Source: Spirochaetota bacterium (GTDB lineage: Bacteria > Spirochaetota > Spirochaetia > Treponematales > Rectinemataceae). Taken from it: a stretch of 49,108 nt of DNA. The stretch covers positions 14,534-63,641 of the forward strand of contig VKGY01000018.1 in the NCBI GenBank assembly GCA_008080685.1, read 5' to 3'. Shown piece after piece: positions 37,176 through 46,384 of the stretch. The number at the start of each line of letters is the position of its first letter. Positions within the stretch are counted from its first letter, which is position 1. Below the pieces are notes generated by a model. The model saw only the letters and a program-made list of their open reading frames with translations. It had not been told where the DNA came from and searched no databases. A program made the translations under genes and the position numbers.

Positions 37176-39460
37176 AGCCGACACAAGAGATAGTCGAAAT
37201 CCGCACTTCCCGACAATAATCCCTCACGTATCCACGGCAAGTTGTCGTCAATCAGGATTCCCGCCTCCATGAGTTCATCTCCACCGGTGGTCCTGTCGCG
37301 GGCGAAAAGGAGAGATCTTACGCGGGATACGGCCTCCGGCGGGGTGGATTCCTTGAGCTTGCCGCTGTCGTACTGGAACGCGAGCGAATAGGATGCCCTG
37401 GGATCAAGGCCTGCCAGCCTAATCGACCGGAAGGGTGGATCGGGGAGCTGGAGCGGAAAGTATATGCCGCACAACGCTTCGGCGCCGTCAGGGCTGACTA
37501 CCAACCAAGCGCACTGCGAGGAGGGCGGTTCGGAGGGAGCGGCGAGCCTGAAAAAATTTCCGTGCGCCACTAGGTCGCGGACCTCCTTGTAAAAAGCCGT
37601 CCAACCCGCCAGAGCTTCCAGCTCTTGCCGGCTCGCCGCGAGCAGGTCGAGTTCGAATCCGTAGGAAGCGAATATCGCGACGGAAGCCCTCATTCCGGGA
37701 CGCGTTACCCGGGCGACCTGGTGATTGGGCGAAGCGCTGAAATGTGCTGACATTGTCCGAAGCGGGTATGCGAAGGAAGTGCCGTATTGAATTCCGATTC
37801 TCGATATAGGGTCGGTATTATCGCTCGCCCACGCCATGGGAGCCCAACGGAGAAGCCCAAGATCGAATCGTCCTCCTCCCGAGGCGCAGGATTCGATCAG
37901 CAAGGTGGGAAATGCTTCAGAAAGCCTGGCGTAGAGCCGGTATACGCCGAGCATGTAGCGATGGAACAATTCACCCTGCCTGTCGGCCGGGAGGAATGTC
38001 GAATAAAAGTCACTCATCATCCGGTTCATATCCCACTTGATGTACGAGAGGCGCGATTCGGAAATCAATTTCGACATCGATTCGAACATGAGATCGACGA
38101 CGGCAGGATTGGAAAAATCAAGGACGTATTGATTCCTGGAGGGAAGTGGCGAATAACGCGACGTGCCGATCCTGTATCCGGGATGCGCGCGGAAAAGTTC
38201 ACTGTCCTCAGACACCATCTCAGGCTCAAACCACAGCCCCATCCCGAGCCCCATCCCGGCTAGTTCTTCGGAGATGGGCCAGCCATCGTCGATTACGAAT
38301 ATTTCTGCTCCGACTTGTGCTGCGATTCTCGCCTGCTTGCGGATTTTTTCCGTCTCGATATCAAAATAATTACCCTCCCAGCTGTTGTAGACCACCGGCA
38401 TGGACCTGTCCCTCCATGCGGGAGCGAGGAGATTACCTCTGGTCAGGTCATGCATTCGATGGGTGAGGCCGGACAATCCATGTGGGGAATACACGCACAC
38501 CGCCTGAGGACTCGTGAATGTCTCACCAGGTCCAACAATCCAGCGGAACATGTCGGGCGATATTCCCATTTGCGCACGGACTACTCCAAAAGGATCGACT
38601 TCAGCGCCCGAAAAGAAATTACCGCTATACACCAGGTTGAATCCCCAAACTCGTCCGGATGTTTCGCTTGTTAAGGAATCACATAACGCAAAAAATGGAT
38701 TATGCCACCAACTTCCTGAGGTCCCTCCGGAAGATCCTATGACATGCCTTCCGGGAGTGAGAGTCGCGCGGCAAAAATTACGTTCCCTGTTGACCGAGCC
38801 CTGGAGGAAGATGAGGTCGTATCCATTGGGAGGAAGATCAATGGATAGACTCATGAGCGAAAGCAGTTCGACTCCCGATTTCCCTCTATTGGAGATTTCG
38901 GCCCACCGGATGATGGCGTCTCGATTGGGAAGGACTCCCCACATGAGGCGCAGCTCTAGCCCGGCGGCTTCATCGATAAAAAGTATAGAAAGCGTTTCGG
39001 CGCGGCTATCTGCCCAACGGCCGGAGCCAGTGTCGAGGCAGGGTAGATCCTGTAGTAAGGGGAGTCCAGGATTTACGGTATGGCTCGAGTACCGGAATTG
39101 CGTAACACAAGTGCCATCCGCGAGCCTTACGAGAAACGAGGGCGTCCTGAAATCCCCCCGGCCTGCCGAAGAATATTCCATTCTGACGCGCGACGCGCTC
39201 AGCGAGGCTAGAGCCGGATTTGCGTTCCATGAGACTTTGGCCACGTCGCTCAAGAAGCCCCAGGGAAATTGATTCTTTTCGCAAATCGGAACATAGCGAC
39301 TGGGTGCGTAGGCTCCCAATCCTCGATAACTCTTCTCCAGTGAAAGCTTTCCGCCATAATGCAGACTACCTGGCAGTCCATTGGGCAGAATGGTGAAAAT
39401 GTAACTCGAACCCGCGGTGGTCAGGTGAAATTCTGGACCGTCGTTCAAAACTTCTATCAT
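37148..39460 (-). CDS. GH36 alpha-galactosidase, apparently missing a segment after IDDGW
   Basis: 'VYNSWEGNYFDIETEKI', 'GAEIFVIDDGW', 'GMGLWFEPEMVSEDSELFRAHPGY', 'YIKWDMNR', 'LIESCASGGGRFDLGLL', 'WASDNTDPISRI'. Confidence 0.93.
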   Translation of the reverse strand: MIEVLNDGPEFHLTTAGSSYIFTILPNGLPGSLHYGGKLSLEKSYRGLGAYAPSRYVPICEKNQFPWGFLSDVAKVSWNANPALASLSASRVRMEYSSAGRGDFRTPSFLVRLADGTCVTQFRYSSHTVNPGLPLLQDLPCLDTGSGRWADSRAETLSILFIDEAAGLELRLMWGVLPNRDAIIRWAEISNRGKSGVELLSLMSLSIDLPPNGYDLIFLQGSVNRERNFCRATLTPGRHVIGSSGGTSGSWWHNPFFALCDSLTSETSGRVWGFNLVYSGNFFSGAEVDPFGVVRAQMGISPDMFRWIVGPGETFTSPQAVCVYSPHGLSGLTHRMHDLTRGNLLAPAWRDRSMPVVYNSWEGNYFDIETEKIRKQARIAAQVGAEIFVIDDGWPISEELAGMGLGMGLWFEPEMVSEDSELFRAHPGYRIGTSRYSPLPSRNQYVLDFSNPAVVDLMFESMSKLISESRLSYIKWDMNRMMSDFYSTFLPADRQGELFHRYMLGVYRLYARLSEAFPTLLIESCASGGGRFDLGLLRWAPMAWASDNTDPISRIGIQYGTSFAYPLRTMSAHFSASPNHQVARVTRPGMRASVAIFASYGFELDLLAASRQELEALAGWTAFYKEVRDLVAHGNFFRLAAPSEPPSSQCAWLVVSPDGAEALCGIYFPLQLPDPPFRSIRLAGLDPRASYSLAFQYDSGKLKESTPPEAVSRVRSLLFARDRTTGGDELMEAGILIDDNLPWIREGLLSGSADFDYLLCRLQRIDNQSP

Positions 39461-39472
39461 AGTTCCTCCGAA

Positions 39473-40639
39473 TTACGGCAGGGGGAAAAGGACATTCTTC
39501 ATAAATTCCTCCCCCATGGCCTCGAGGACCGAATCGTCGGGGAGAGCTGAAAATTCTATCCTCGCTGCCGATTTGAACGGCCAGAGAACTTTTTCCCTTA
39601 CGGTTTTTCGCACATGGTTATGAAATTCCAGCGGTGCGAGATGAAGCGGACCACCTACGACAATGAGCTCGGGATTTAGAAGGTTGACCACATTTGCGAG
39701 CACCGAGCCAAGAGTATCGGCAAGAAAGGAAAGCACTTCCAGAGCGATACGGTCGCCACGCACGGCGACCTTGCAGATTTCGATGTAATCGGAAACGACG
39801 ACCGTTCCCTCGCTTCGCCTCGTGTAGAGCTCAATCGCGTGAGCCTCCGACAATTCGATCCCGATACAGCCGGTATTGCCGCAGTGGCAGGCCGAACCGC
39901 CGGAAATCGAGGCGGTATGTCCAAGCTCGAAGCCTCCGCGCGGAAGAATGAGAAGCTGGCTGTCATGCTGGTACGACATGCCTACGCCGGCCTTTACCCA
40001 GACATAGACGGTGTTGGATGCTCCTTTCGCGCAACCCCGGCGCAGTTCGGCCAGAAGTAGGGCATCGGTGTCCTTGTAGACTTGGCAGCATGTTCCTGTC
40101 AAATTTTTCAGAATACCGGGGAGGTCGAATTCGGACAATTTTAACGGAGGGGAATTGAGTACGAGGCTGTCGGCGGCGCGGACTTGGCCTGGAACATTCA
40201 TCACGCAGCCTATGAGCGCTTTTGAAGCGGGATCGGACATTAGGCCGCCCGCTGTTTCCTCGACGAGGGCTTTCGCCGCATCGTTTCCAAGCACTCGTCT
40301 TTGGATGCTCCTTCGGGCAAGGATATTTCCCGCGAGGTCGATGAGGGTGCAGGACATTCCCGACACGCTCAGACTACCCGAAAGAACAGTTCTGCCTTTT
40401 GGATTCAACCCGACGATGACGGGCCTACGCCCTCCTGTCGAGCCTCCCATCCTCATTTCGCGAATAAGGCCTTCGGAGATGAGGTCATCGACTATGGCGC
40501 CGACGGTCGCGGGGCTGATACCAGTGGTTTTAGCGAGTTCGAACCGGCTGGTCTCGCGACCTGCGGCGATGACAGAAAAGATGATCGCTCTATTGTTCGT
40601 GCGGAGCGTTTCGTGATCGTAGCGTTTTTCTCCCACCAT
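39473..40639 (-). CDS. ROK-family transcriptional regulator
   Basis: N-terminal wHTH 'SRFELAKTTGISPATVGAIVDDLISEGLI', 'FELGHTASISGGSACHCGNTGCIGIELS' (ROK zinc motif), 'LNPELIVVGGP'. Confidence 0.93.
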   Translation of the reverse strand: MVGEKRYDHETLRTNNRAIIFSVIAAGRETSRFELAKTTGISPATVGAIVDDLISEGLIREMRMGGSTGGRRPVIVGLNPKGRTVLSGSLSVSGMSCTLIDLAGNILARRSIQRRVLGNDAAKALVEETAGGLMSDPASKALIGCVMNVPGQVRAADSLVLNSPPLKLSEFDLPGILKNLTGTCCQVYKDTDALLLAELRRGCAKGASNTVYVWVKAGVGMSYQHDSQLLILPRGGFELGHTASISGGSACHCGNTGCIGIELSEAHAIELYTRRSEGTVVVSDYIEICKVAVRGDRIALEVLSFLADTLGSVLANVVNLLNPELIVVGGPLHLAPLEFHNHVRKTVREKVLWPFKSAARIEFSALPDDSVLEAMGEEFMKNVLFPLP

Positions 40640-42499
40640 TCAGAGACTCCGCAAAGAGCTGCCTTCGCGGCATTCCAACAAAATGTCGCACATGCGCAGT
40701 GCGCCGGCCGCCGACCAGGCCTGCGGCGAGCAGGCGAAAGGATGAGGTACGGCGGTCAGAACAGCCTCGCATATGCGCGCCGCCTCGGAATGTAAACCGC
40801 GCTCGAACATTCCATCGGCAATGATCGCGTTGTCATGCGGCCACACGGCTCCATTGTGATAGGAGAGGGGATTGTAGCGGGCTGCTCTATCGCTCAACGT
40901 TCGTACGCCCCAGCCCGAGAACAGATCCGGCTTTAGAAGCCTGGCAGCAAGGGCTCGTGCTTCCTCTACGGATTCCAGGCAGTAGGGGAAGAAATGACCC
41001 GCATCGGAAGAAGGCGTTTCGAGGGCCTGGTTGTTTCCGTCGAGCGCCAAAGCGTACAAGCTATCTTTAGCCAGCCAGAATTTCTCTCGTATTCTTTTTG
41101 ACAGGGCGCGAGCTTCATTTCGGCAGATTATGGAAAGCTTGGCGTCGCCATCAATGGCCGACAAATCGGAGCACGCCATCAGAGCGCCGTAGGCGTATGC
41201 TTGTATTTCTGAAACCGCGAGCGGAGGTTCCGCCAAACTGCCGTCGGGGAAACCCATTGAATCCTTGGAATCCTTCCAAGACTGTACCACTAACCCGGTG
41301 GTGCCAAAGTCGGAGGAAAAACGTATAAACCCCCCGCCATCCTCCAACTTCAGGCGAAGCCATGCGAGGGCCGCCCGCCAGGAATCGCGTAATTCGGTCG
41401 AAAGCCGGGAGTTCCCGCTCTGGCGGGTAAACCGGCCCAAAAGAATGAGAAAAAGAAGCGTGGAATCGGCGCTCCCATAATATCGGGAAAAGGGTATAAT
41501 TCCGCGCCGCGAAAGTTCACCGGGCCGCGCTTCGTGAAAAATCTTGCCGGGTTCCTCTTGTTTCGTGGTAGTAAATTGCGTGCCCTGGATTGATGCGGCG
41601 TATCGTAAAACCCCTTCGGCGAGCTCGGGCCACCGCCCGAGGAAAAATCCCGCAGCAATGAACGAATCGCGCCCGAAGGGAACGGCAAAATAGGGTAGCC
41701 CCGCAGCCGGTACGAGCATTCCATTCTCGATCAACATAAGCGATTCGATATCGTACAACGCTATTCTCACAGATTCTGCGAATGGATTGCGTTCATTCAG
41801 CAAATCCTCGAATCTTTTGCGTAAGGGACTTCCCCTTGATTTGCCTGAAAATCCTGCGTAAAATTGGGCACCATCGTTAGGTTTGCCGCAAGCATCACCA
41901 CAGTCGCCATCGCGAGAGGCGTCTTTCACCCCGGAATCCGAAGAGAATTCAGCCGTAACCCTCAGGCCCAGCCTGCCCTTGACGGGGACTTCGATAGCCC
42001 AGGACGCAGAGCCATCTCGCTTAACCGCAGGCTCGGGTGAAAATGAGATGTCGCATCGCATCGGGATGCCATCACCTGCAAAAGCTCGCCACGAAAAGGA
42101 GTCGACTGTTTTTACCTCGGGAATTTCCTTGGAGAAAATCGGCAGTCTGAGGGCCATCATGTCGACAAAATCGGTATCGGCTGACAGGGTACATTCGAAA
42201 AATTTCGGCGCCAGGGAATAATTTTCAAAGAATATCTCATCGACAAAGCCGGAGGGATTGAGAAATAGCTGACGCAGGACGGCCCAATCGGCTCCATGTC
42301 GAATCGAGGAGGAGAAAACTTCCATCAATGAGCCAGGACCAGCTTCGGAACGAGAGAGCATGGTTGCATCCCGAAATTCCCATTCGTAACGCGACAAAAA
42401 GCGGGTATCCCTATAATAGAACCCCGCGAACGGCGCCTCCGCTCCCCGGAATGCACCGGGTAGAACGAGCATGGTATCCAGACTTTTCAGGCAAATCAT
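40640..42499 (-). CDS. Amylo-alpha-1,6-glucosidase/glycogen-debranching-like protein, apparently missing a C-terminal segment
   Basis: 'FAGFYYRDTRFLSRYEW', 'GLPYFAVPFGRDSFIAA', 'LSYHNGAVWPHDNAIIADGM', 'VPHPFACSPQAWSAAGAL'. Confidence 0.88.
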   Translation of the reverse strand: MICLKSLDTMLVLPGAFRGAEAPFAGFYYRDTRFLSRYEWEFRDATMLSRSEAGPGSLMEVFSSSIRHGADWAVLRQLFLNPSGFVDEIFFENYSLAPKFFECTLSADTDFVDMMALRLPIFSKEIPEVKTVDSFSWRAFAGDGIPMRCDISFSPEPAVKRDGSASWAIEVPVKGRLGLRVTAEFSSDSGVKDASRDGDCGDACGKPNDGAQFYAGFSGKSRGSPLRKRFEDLLNERNPFAESVRIALYDIESLMLIENGMLVPAAGLPYFAVPFGRDSFIAAGFFLGRWPELAEGVLRYAASIQGTQFTTTKQEEPGKIFHEARPGELSRRGIIPFSRYYGSADSTLLFLILLGRFTRQSGNSRLSTELRDSWRAALAWLRLKLEDGGGFIRFSSDFGTTGLVVQSWKDSKDSMGFPDGSLAEPPLAVSEIQAYAYGALMACSDLSAIDGDAKLSIICRNEARALSKRIREKFWLAKDSLYALALDGNNQALETPSSDAGHFFPYCLESVEEARALAARLLKPDLFSGWGVRTLSDRAARYNPLSYHNGAVWPHDNAIIADGMFERGLHSEAARICEAVLTAVPHPFACSPQAWSAAGALRMCDILLECREGSSLRSL

Positions 42500-42520
42500 T
42501 CGGCTCGGCCTCTTGCTTAC

Positions 42521-42549
42521 TTTATAACCCAAAAAAAGCCAGGCGCCAA
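42521..42549 (-). promoter_or_regulatory. Sigma70-like promoter for the amylo-glucosidase/ROK/GH36 operon
   Basis: Minus strand TTGGCG - 17 bp - TATAAA, ending about 20 bp upstream of ATG at 42499. Confidence 0.5.
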
Positions 42550-42577
42550 GTCATCATTGGCCCAGGCCTGGCTTGAT
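42530..42577 (-). terminator. Rho-independent terminator-like hairpin read on minus strand, overlapping the promoter
   Basis: Minus strand AAGCCAGGC...GCCTGGCTTTTTTT with inner GCCAA/TTGGC pairing, followed by a T7 run. Confidence 0.55.
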
Positions 42578-42858
42578 ATGGCTTATTGACCCTGCGTAGA
42601 TTGATCGAAGAGAGGGTTCTATGCGAAATATTTTCCCCCCTGCTATTCACCCCCCCCATATCCAGTACCTTTGGTAAGTAAAGCGAGGGAATTTTTACCC
42701 TGAGAACTTTTCTCGGATAGCCATTCGTCCAGTCAAGGATTACCTCCACAGCTATCCGCTCTGTTGAACAATAAGACTCTCTTTCTGGTTTTACCAAGAC
42801 ATTTGATGGTTCTGTGCACCCGCTGGGAGTTTAGCTAGAACTCGAGAAGAACTTTGTG

Positions 42859-42887
42859 TTGACATTGGCCCCTTGAGGAGGGATAAT
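42859..42887 (+). promoter_or_regulatory. Strong sigma70-like promoter
   Basis: TTGACA - 17 bp - GATAAT upstream of the 42969 ORF. Confidence 0.75.
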
Positions 42888-42968
42888 CCTTCTCACCGCC
42901 AATGACCACGCTTCTCCCTATTTTCATTGCCCTGGCCATTTCGGAATACACTCTGTCAAGGGATTGGT

Positions 42969-43520
42969 ATGAAAAAAACTTTTCTCCTCTGCGCTCTGTT
43001 CTTAGCATTCGCGGCTTCGGTTTCAGGCCAACAAGGCCTGGCGTTCGCAGAAAAGCCGGCCCTCGTCACCTCCATCGGCCAAAGCGCCGATTTTGAAATG
43101 ATCAAGGTGCTTCTCTCCAGGGCTAAGATCGCTTTTACCGCCGATCCCCTGATAAAGGCCGAGGGGCTCAACGCTTCGTCCAAGACGCTGATACTTGTCG
43201 TCGGAGCCAGTTCCAAAGGACTTGGCGCTGCGGGCATCAGCGCGGAGGATGAACTGAAGCGAACCAACGCCCTCCTGAAAAAAGCAAAAGAACTCAAGAT
43301 GAGCGTGATCACCCTGCACGTGGGCGGTGCTTCGCGCCGCGGCGCCATGTCCGATACGTTGATCAAGTCCTGCATGGCCGCCTCGGACTACGCCATTGTA
43401 GTCGCCTCGGGAGACGAGGATGGACTTTTCACCGCTCTGGCTGCCCAAGCCAAGATAGCCCTGACCAAGGTGGAGCGCTTGTCCTCCGCTGGAGCGCCCT
43501 TGGCGGCGGCGTTCAAATAA
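42969..43520 (+). CDS. DUF6305-family exported protein
   Basis: Signal peptide 'MKKTFLLCALFLAFAASVSGQ', then 'PALVTSIGQSADFEMIKVLLSRAKIAFTADPLI...KTLILVVGASSKGLGAAGISAEDEL'. Confidence 0.75.
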   Translation: MKKTFLLCALFLAFAASVSGQQGLAFAEKPALVTSIGQSADFEMIKVLLSRAKIAFTADPLIKAEGLNASSKTLILVVGASSKGLGAAGISAEDELKRTNALLKKAKELKMSVITLHVGGASRRGAMSDTLIKSCMAASDYAIVVASGDEDGLFTALAAQAKIALTKVERLSSAGAPLAAAFK

Positions 43521-43540
43521 GAGGCTTCTAGGAGATACGC

Positions 43541-44638
43541 ATGCATACGCGAAAATCCGTAGCCCTGGCCGCGGCGGCGCTCTTGTTTTTTTGTCTTTCC
43601 GTCCCCTCTCTCAGCGCCCAGGATATCCGCGGCCGTTACCTGATACAGCACGACTACCGCCCTTCCGATGGCCTTGCCAGGATAGGCTGGCTTTCGGACT
43701 ACTACCCCGGATTGCTCGGAACTCCGGGAGACAGCAAGGTGTACTATTTCGAAGGATCAAAACCCGGCGGCACTCTCTTTATAGGCGGTGGAACCCATGG
43801 GAACGAGATCGCCGGCATCATGGCTGCTGTGCTGTTGATCGAAAACCTGAAGGTGGAAGCCGGACGGGTCATTGTAGTGCCCAACATGAACAATTCCGCG
43901 GTGAGCCACCAGGAAAAAGAATCTCTCCTGCCCTCCTATACCACCCGCGGACCGGCGTGGATCAGCATTCAAAGCCCCAGCGGGCAAAGGTTTTTCAAGT
44001 ACGGTTCTCGCTGCACAAACCTCGCCCACCAGGGCGTGCCCGACCCCGCTGGCGGCTATGTGCACCCGGACAGCAACGAAGCTCCCTTGCCTGCTTGGGA
44101 GTTCAGGAACCTCAATAGGGCCTATCCCGGAAGGATTGATTCCGGGCTTACCCAGAAGATAGCCTATGCGGTGACCCAGGTGCTTATCCGCGAGAAGGTG
44201 GATATCGCCTTCGATTATCACGAAGCCGACGCAGGCGGGCGCTTGGCGAATATGATGGTAGCCAATCCAAAGAATATCGGTACCGCCGCCGCCGCGCTTT
44301 TCGACCTTGAGCTGGATCATGGCCTCTCCCTCAAACTGGAGCCTTCCAATATGGAGTTCCGAGGCCTTTCGCACCGCGAATGGGGCGCCGGGACAGATGC
44401 CCAAGCCTTTCTCACCGAGACCCCCAACCCTGGAATGGTCGAAAACGCTCCTCCCGATGTGGATGTGGTCAACGATCCCAAAAATCCCTTAGGCTCGAGG
44501 GTGGCGAAGCATATCTACAGCACCCTCGCGGTGGCGAGGGTCTATGGAGAATCCAATCCTGGGAGGATGATTCTAATGTCCGGGCTTCCGGCTTATGAGG
44601 ACCTTGCCAGCCAAGGCCTCGGCCCTTATTTGAGATAG
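43541..44638 (+). CDS. Exported M14/succinylglutamate desuccinylase-aspartoacylase-like metallohydrolase
   Basis: Signal peptide; 'GGTHGNEIAGIMAA', 'WEFRNLNRAYPG', 'DIAFDYHEAD', 'TETPNPGM'. Confidence 0.8.
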   Translation: MHTRKSVALAAAALLFFCLSVPSLSAQDIRGRYLIQHDYRPSDGLARIGWLSDYYPGLLGTPGDSKVYYFEGSKPGGTLFIGGGTHGNEIAGIMAAVLLIENLKVEAGRVIVVPNMNNSAVSHQEKESLLPSYTTRGPAWISIQSPSGQRFFKYGSRCTNLAHQGVPDPAGGYVHPDSNEAPLPAWEFRNLNRAYPGRIDSGLTQKIAYAVTQVLIREKVDIAFDYHEADAGGRLANMMVANPKNIGTAAAALFDLELDHGLSLKLEPSNMEFRGLSHREWGAGTDAQAFLTETPNPGMVENAPPDVDVVNDPKNPLGSRVAKHIYSTLAVARVYGESNPGRMILMSGLPAYEDLASQGLGPYLR

Positions 44639-44716
44639 GATCCGCCAAGTATCTTTTCTTTGGTTTTCAGGGCGGCGCCTCGCTGCGCGGCCAATATTTC
44701 TATAGGAGGATTGTCG

Positions 44717-46384
44717 ATGAAGGGACTTAAACGATGCATTTCAATAGCCCTGGTGGCGCTGTTTTTAGCCGCAAGCCTTGGGATCACTTTTGCCCAGAAG
44801 GCGCCGACTGTCATTCCCGAGGTGGTCTCCAGCCAAGGCATGGTCGCCTCAGCCCATCCTTTGGCATCCCAGATAGGGCTGGGCATCCTCAAAGCCGGTG
44901 GAAACGCTGTGGACGCGGTGGTAGCCACAGCCTTCGCCAACAGCGTGGTCGAGCCGAACGCCAACGGGATTGGCGGAGAAGGCTACATTGTCATCTACCT
45001 GAAGGGGGAGAACAAGGCAACCTCCATCGACTACCGCAGCCGTGCTTCCTTCAACAAGGCGGCGCCGGATGAGAGATGGCCCGCCGCGGGGCACAGGAGC
45101 GTGGCGGTTCCCGGCACCGTGGCCGGTTTGGCCCTGGCGCTGGAAAAATACGGCACCATGAGCCTTGCCCAGGTCATAGCGCCCGCTATCAAATTGGCCG
45201 AGGAAGGCTTTGTGGTGAGCGAAACCCTCGCAGGGGTCATTGCGGACAACTTCAAGCGCGCCATGCCCAACGCCTATCTCATGTCCATAATCGCTCCCAG
45301 CGGCCTCCCGCTTGAGGCTGGCGAAATCTACAAGAACCCCGACTTGGCAAAAACCTTGCGACTCATCGCCCAGGAAGGATCGGACGCCTTCTACAAGGGC
45401 GAGATCGCCAAGGCCATAGCCGCGGATATGAAGGCCAACAAAGGCCTGATCGACGAAAACGACCTGGCCACCTACAAGGCCATCGAGCGCGAGCCCGCGA
45501 GCGGAACGTACCGAGGTTACGACATCGTCTCCGCGCCGGCGCCTGTGGGGGGATTCCTCCTCATCCAGTCCTTGAACATGCTGGAAAACTACAACCTCAA
45601 ATTCCTCGGTTTCGACTCGGCCATGAAGCTCCACCTATTCTCAGAAGTCCTCGCCCGTGCCTTCGACGATTACTACGACGTGCTGGGCGATCCCGACTTC
45701 GTGGACGTCCCCATGAAAGCCCTGACGTCCCAGGGATACGCGAACGCCAAGGCAGCCTCCATCAAGCTGGACGCAATGACCCTCAAGTACGAGAAGGTTA
45801 ACCCCAACAGCGAGCATTGGAGCACCACCCACATGTCCGTGGTGGACAAGGCTGGCAACGTGGTCGCCCTCACCCAGACCCTGTCCAGTTTCTTCGGCGC
45901 CGCCGTGGCCGTTCCTGGCACGGGAATCATCCTCAACAACGAGATGGGCAATTTCAACGGCAAGAAGGGCTCTTCCGCCTATCTTCCCGGCAAGCGCATG
46001 AACACGACAATCGCGCCTACCCTCATCATGAAGGACGGCCAGTCATTCGCCACCTTGGGAACCCCTGGTGCCATGAGAATTATCCCAACCCTTACCCAGA
46101 TCGTCACCAATCTCATCGACTATGGTATGGGAATCCAGGAAGCCATCGAAGCCCCGCGCATGTACTGCACCTATCTCCAGGGACCGGGGAAAACCACCAT
46201 AGAACTCGAAGGAGCCCTTTTCCCCAAGAAAACCTTGGATGACCTAACGCTCCTCGGCTACAAGGTCAAAAGCTACGACAAGCGCGATCTCTACTTCGGC
46301 GGCGTACAAGGGATCATTATAAAAGAGGGCAAACTCTATGGCGGCGCCGATCCCCGCAGGGACGGGGCTGTCTTCGGGTATTGA
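44717..46384 (+). CDS. ggt: Gamma-glutamyltransferase
   Basis: 'ILKAGGNAVDAVVATAFANSVVEPNANGIGGEGY', 'STTHMSVVDKAGNVVALTQTL', 'VPGTGIILNNEMGNF', 'KDGQSFATLGTPGAMRIIPTLTQI'. Confidence 0.93.
   Translation: MKGLKRCISIALVALFLAASLGITFAQKAPTVIPEVVSSQGMVASAHPLASQIGLGILKAGGNAVDAVVATAFANSVVEPNANGIGGEGYIVIYLKGENKATSIDYRSRASFNKAAPDERWPAAGHRSVAVPGTVAGLALALEKYGTMSLAQVIAPAIKLAEEGFVVSETLAGVIADNFKRAMPNAYLMSIIAPSGLPLEAGEIYKNPDLAKTLRLIAQEGSDAFYKGEIAKAIAADMKANKGLIDENDLATYKAIEREPASGTYRGYDIVSAPAPVGGFLLIQSLNMLENYNLKFLGFDSAMKLHLFSEVLARAFDDYYDVLGDPDFVDVPMKALTSQGYANAKAASIKLDAMTLKYEKVNPNSEHWSTTHMSVVDKAGNVVALTQTLSSFFGAAVAVPGTGIILNNEMGNFNGKKGSSAYLPGKRMNTTIAPTLIMKDGQSFATLGTPGAMRIIPTLTQIVTNLIDYGMGIQEAIEAPRMYCTYLQGPGKTTIELEGALFPKKTLDDLTLLGYKVKSYDKRDLYFGGVQGIIIKEGKLYGGADPRRDGAVFGY

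Noticed and set aside
42522-42797. 91-aa minus-strand ORF upstream of amylo-glucosidase
   Set aside because: Composition and lack of motifs suggest non-coding; it spans a terminator-like hairpin. Kept only as part of the intergenic finding.
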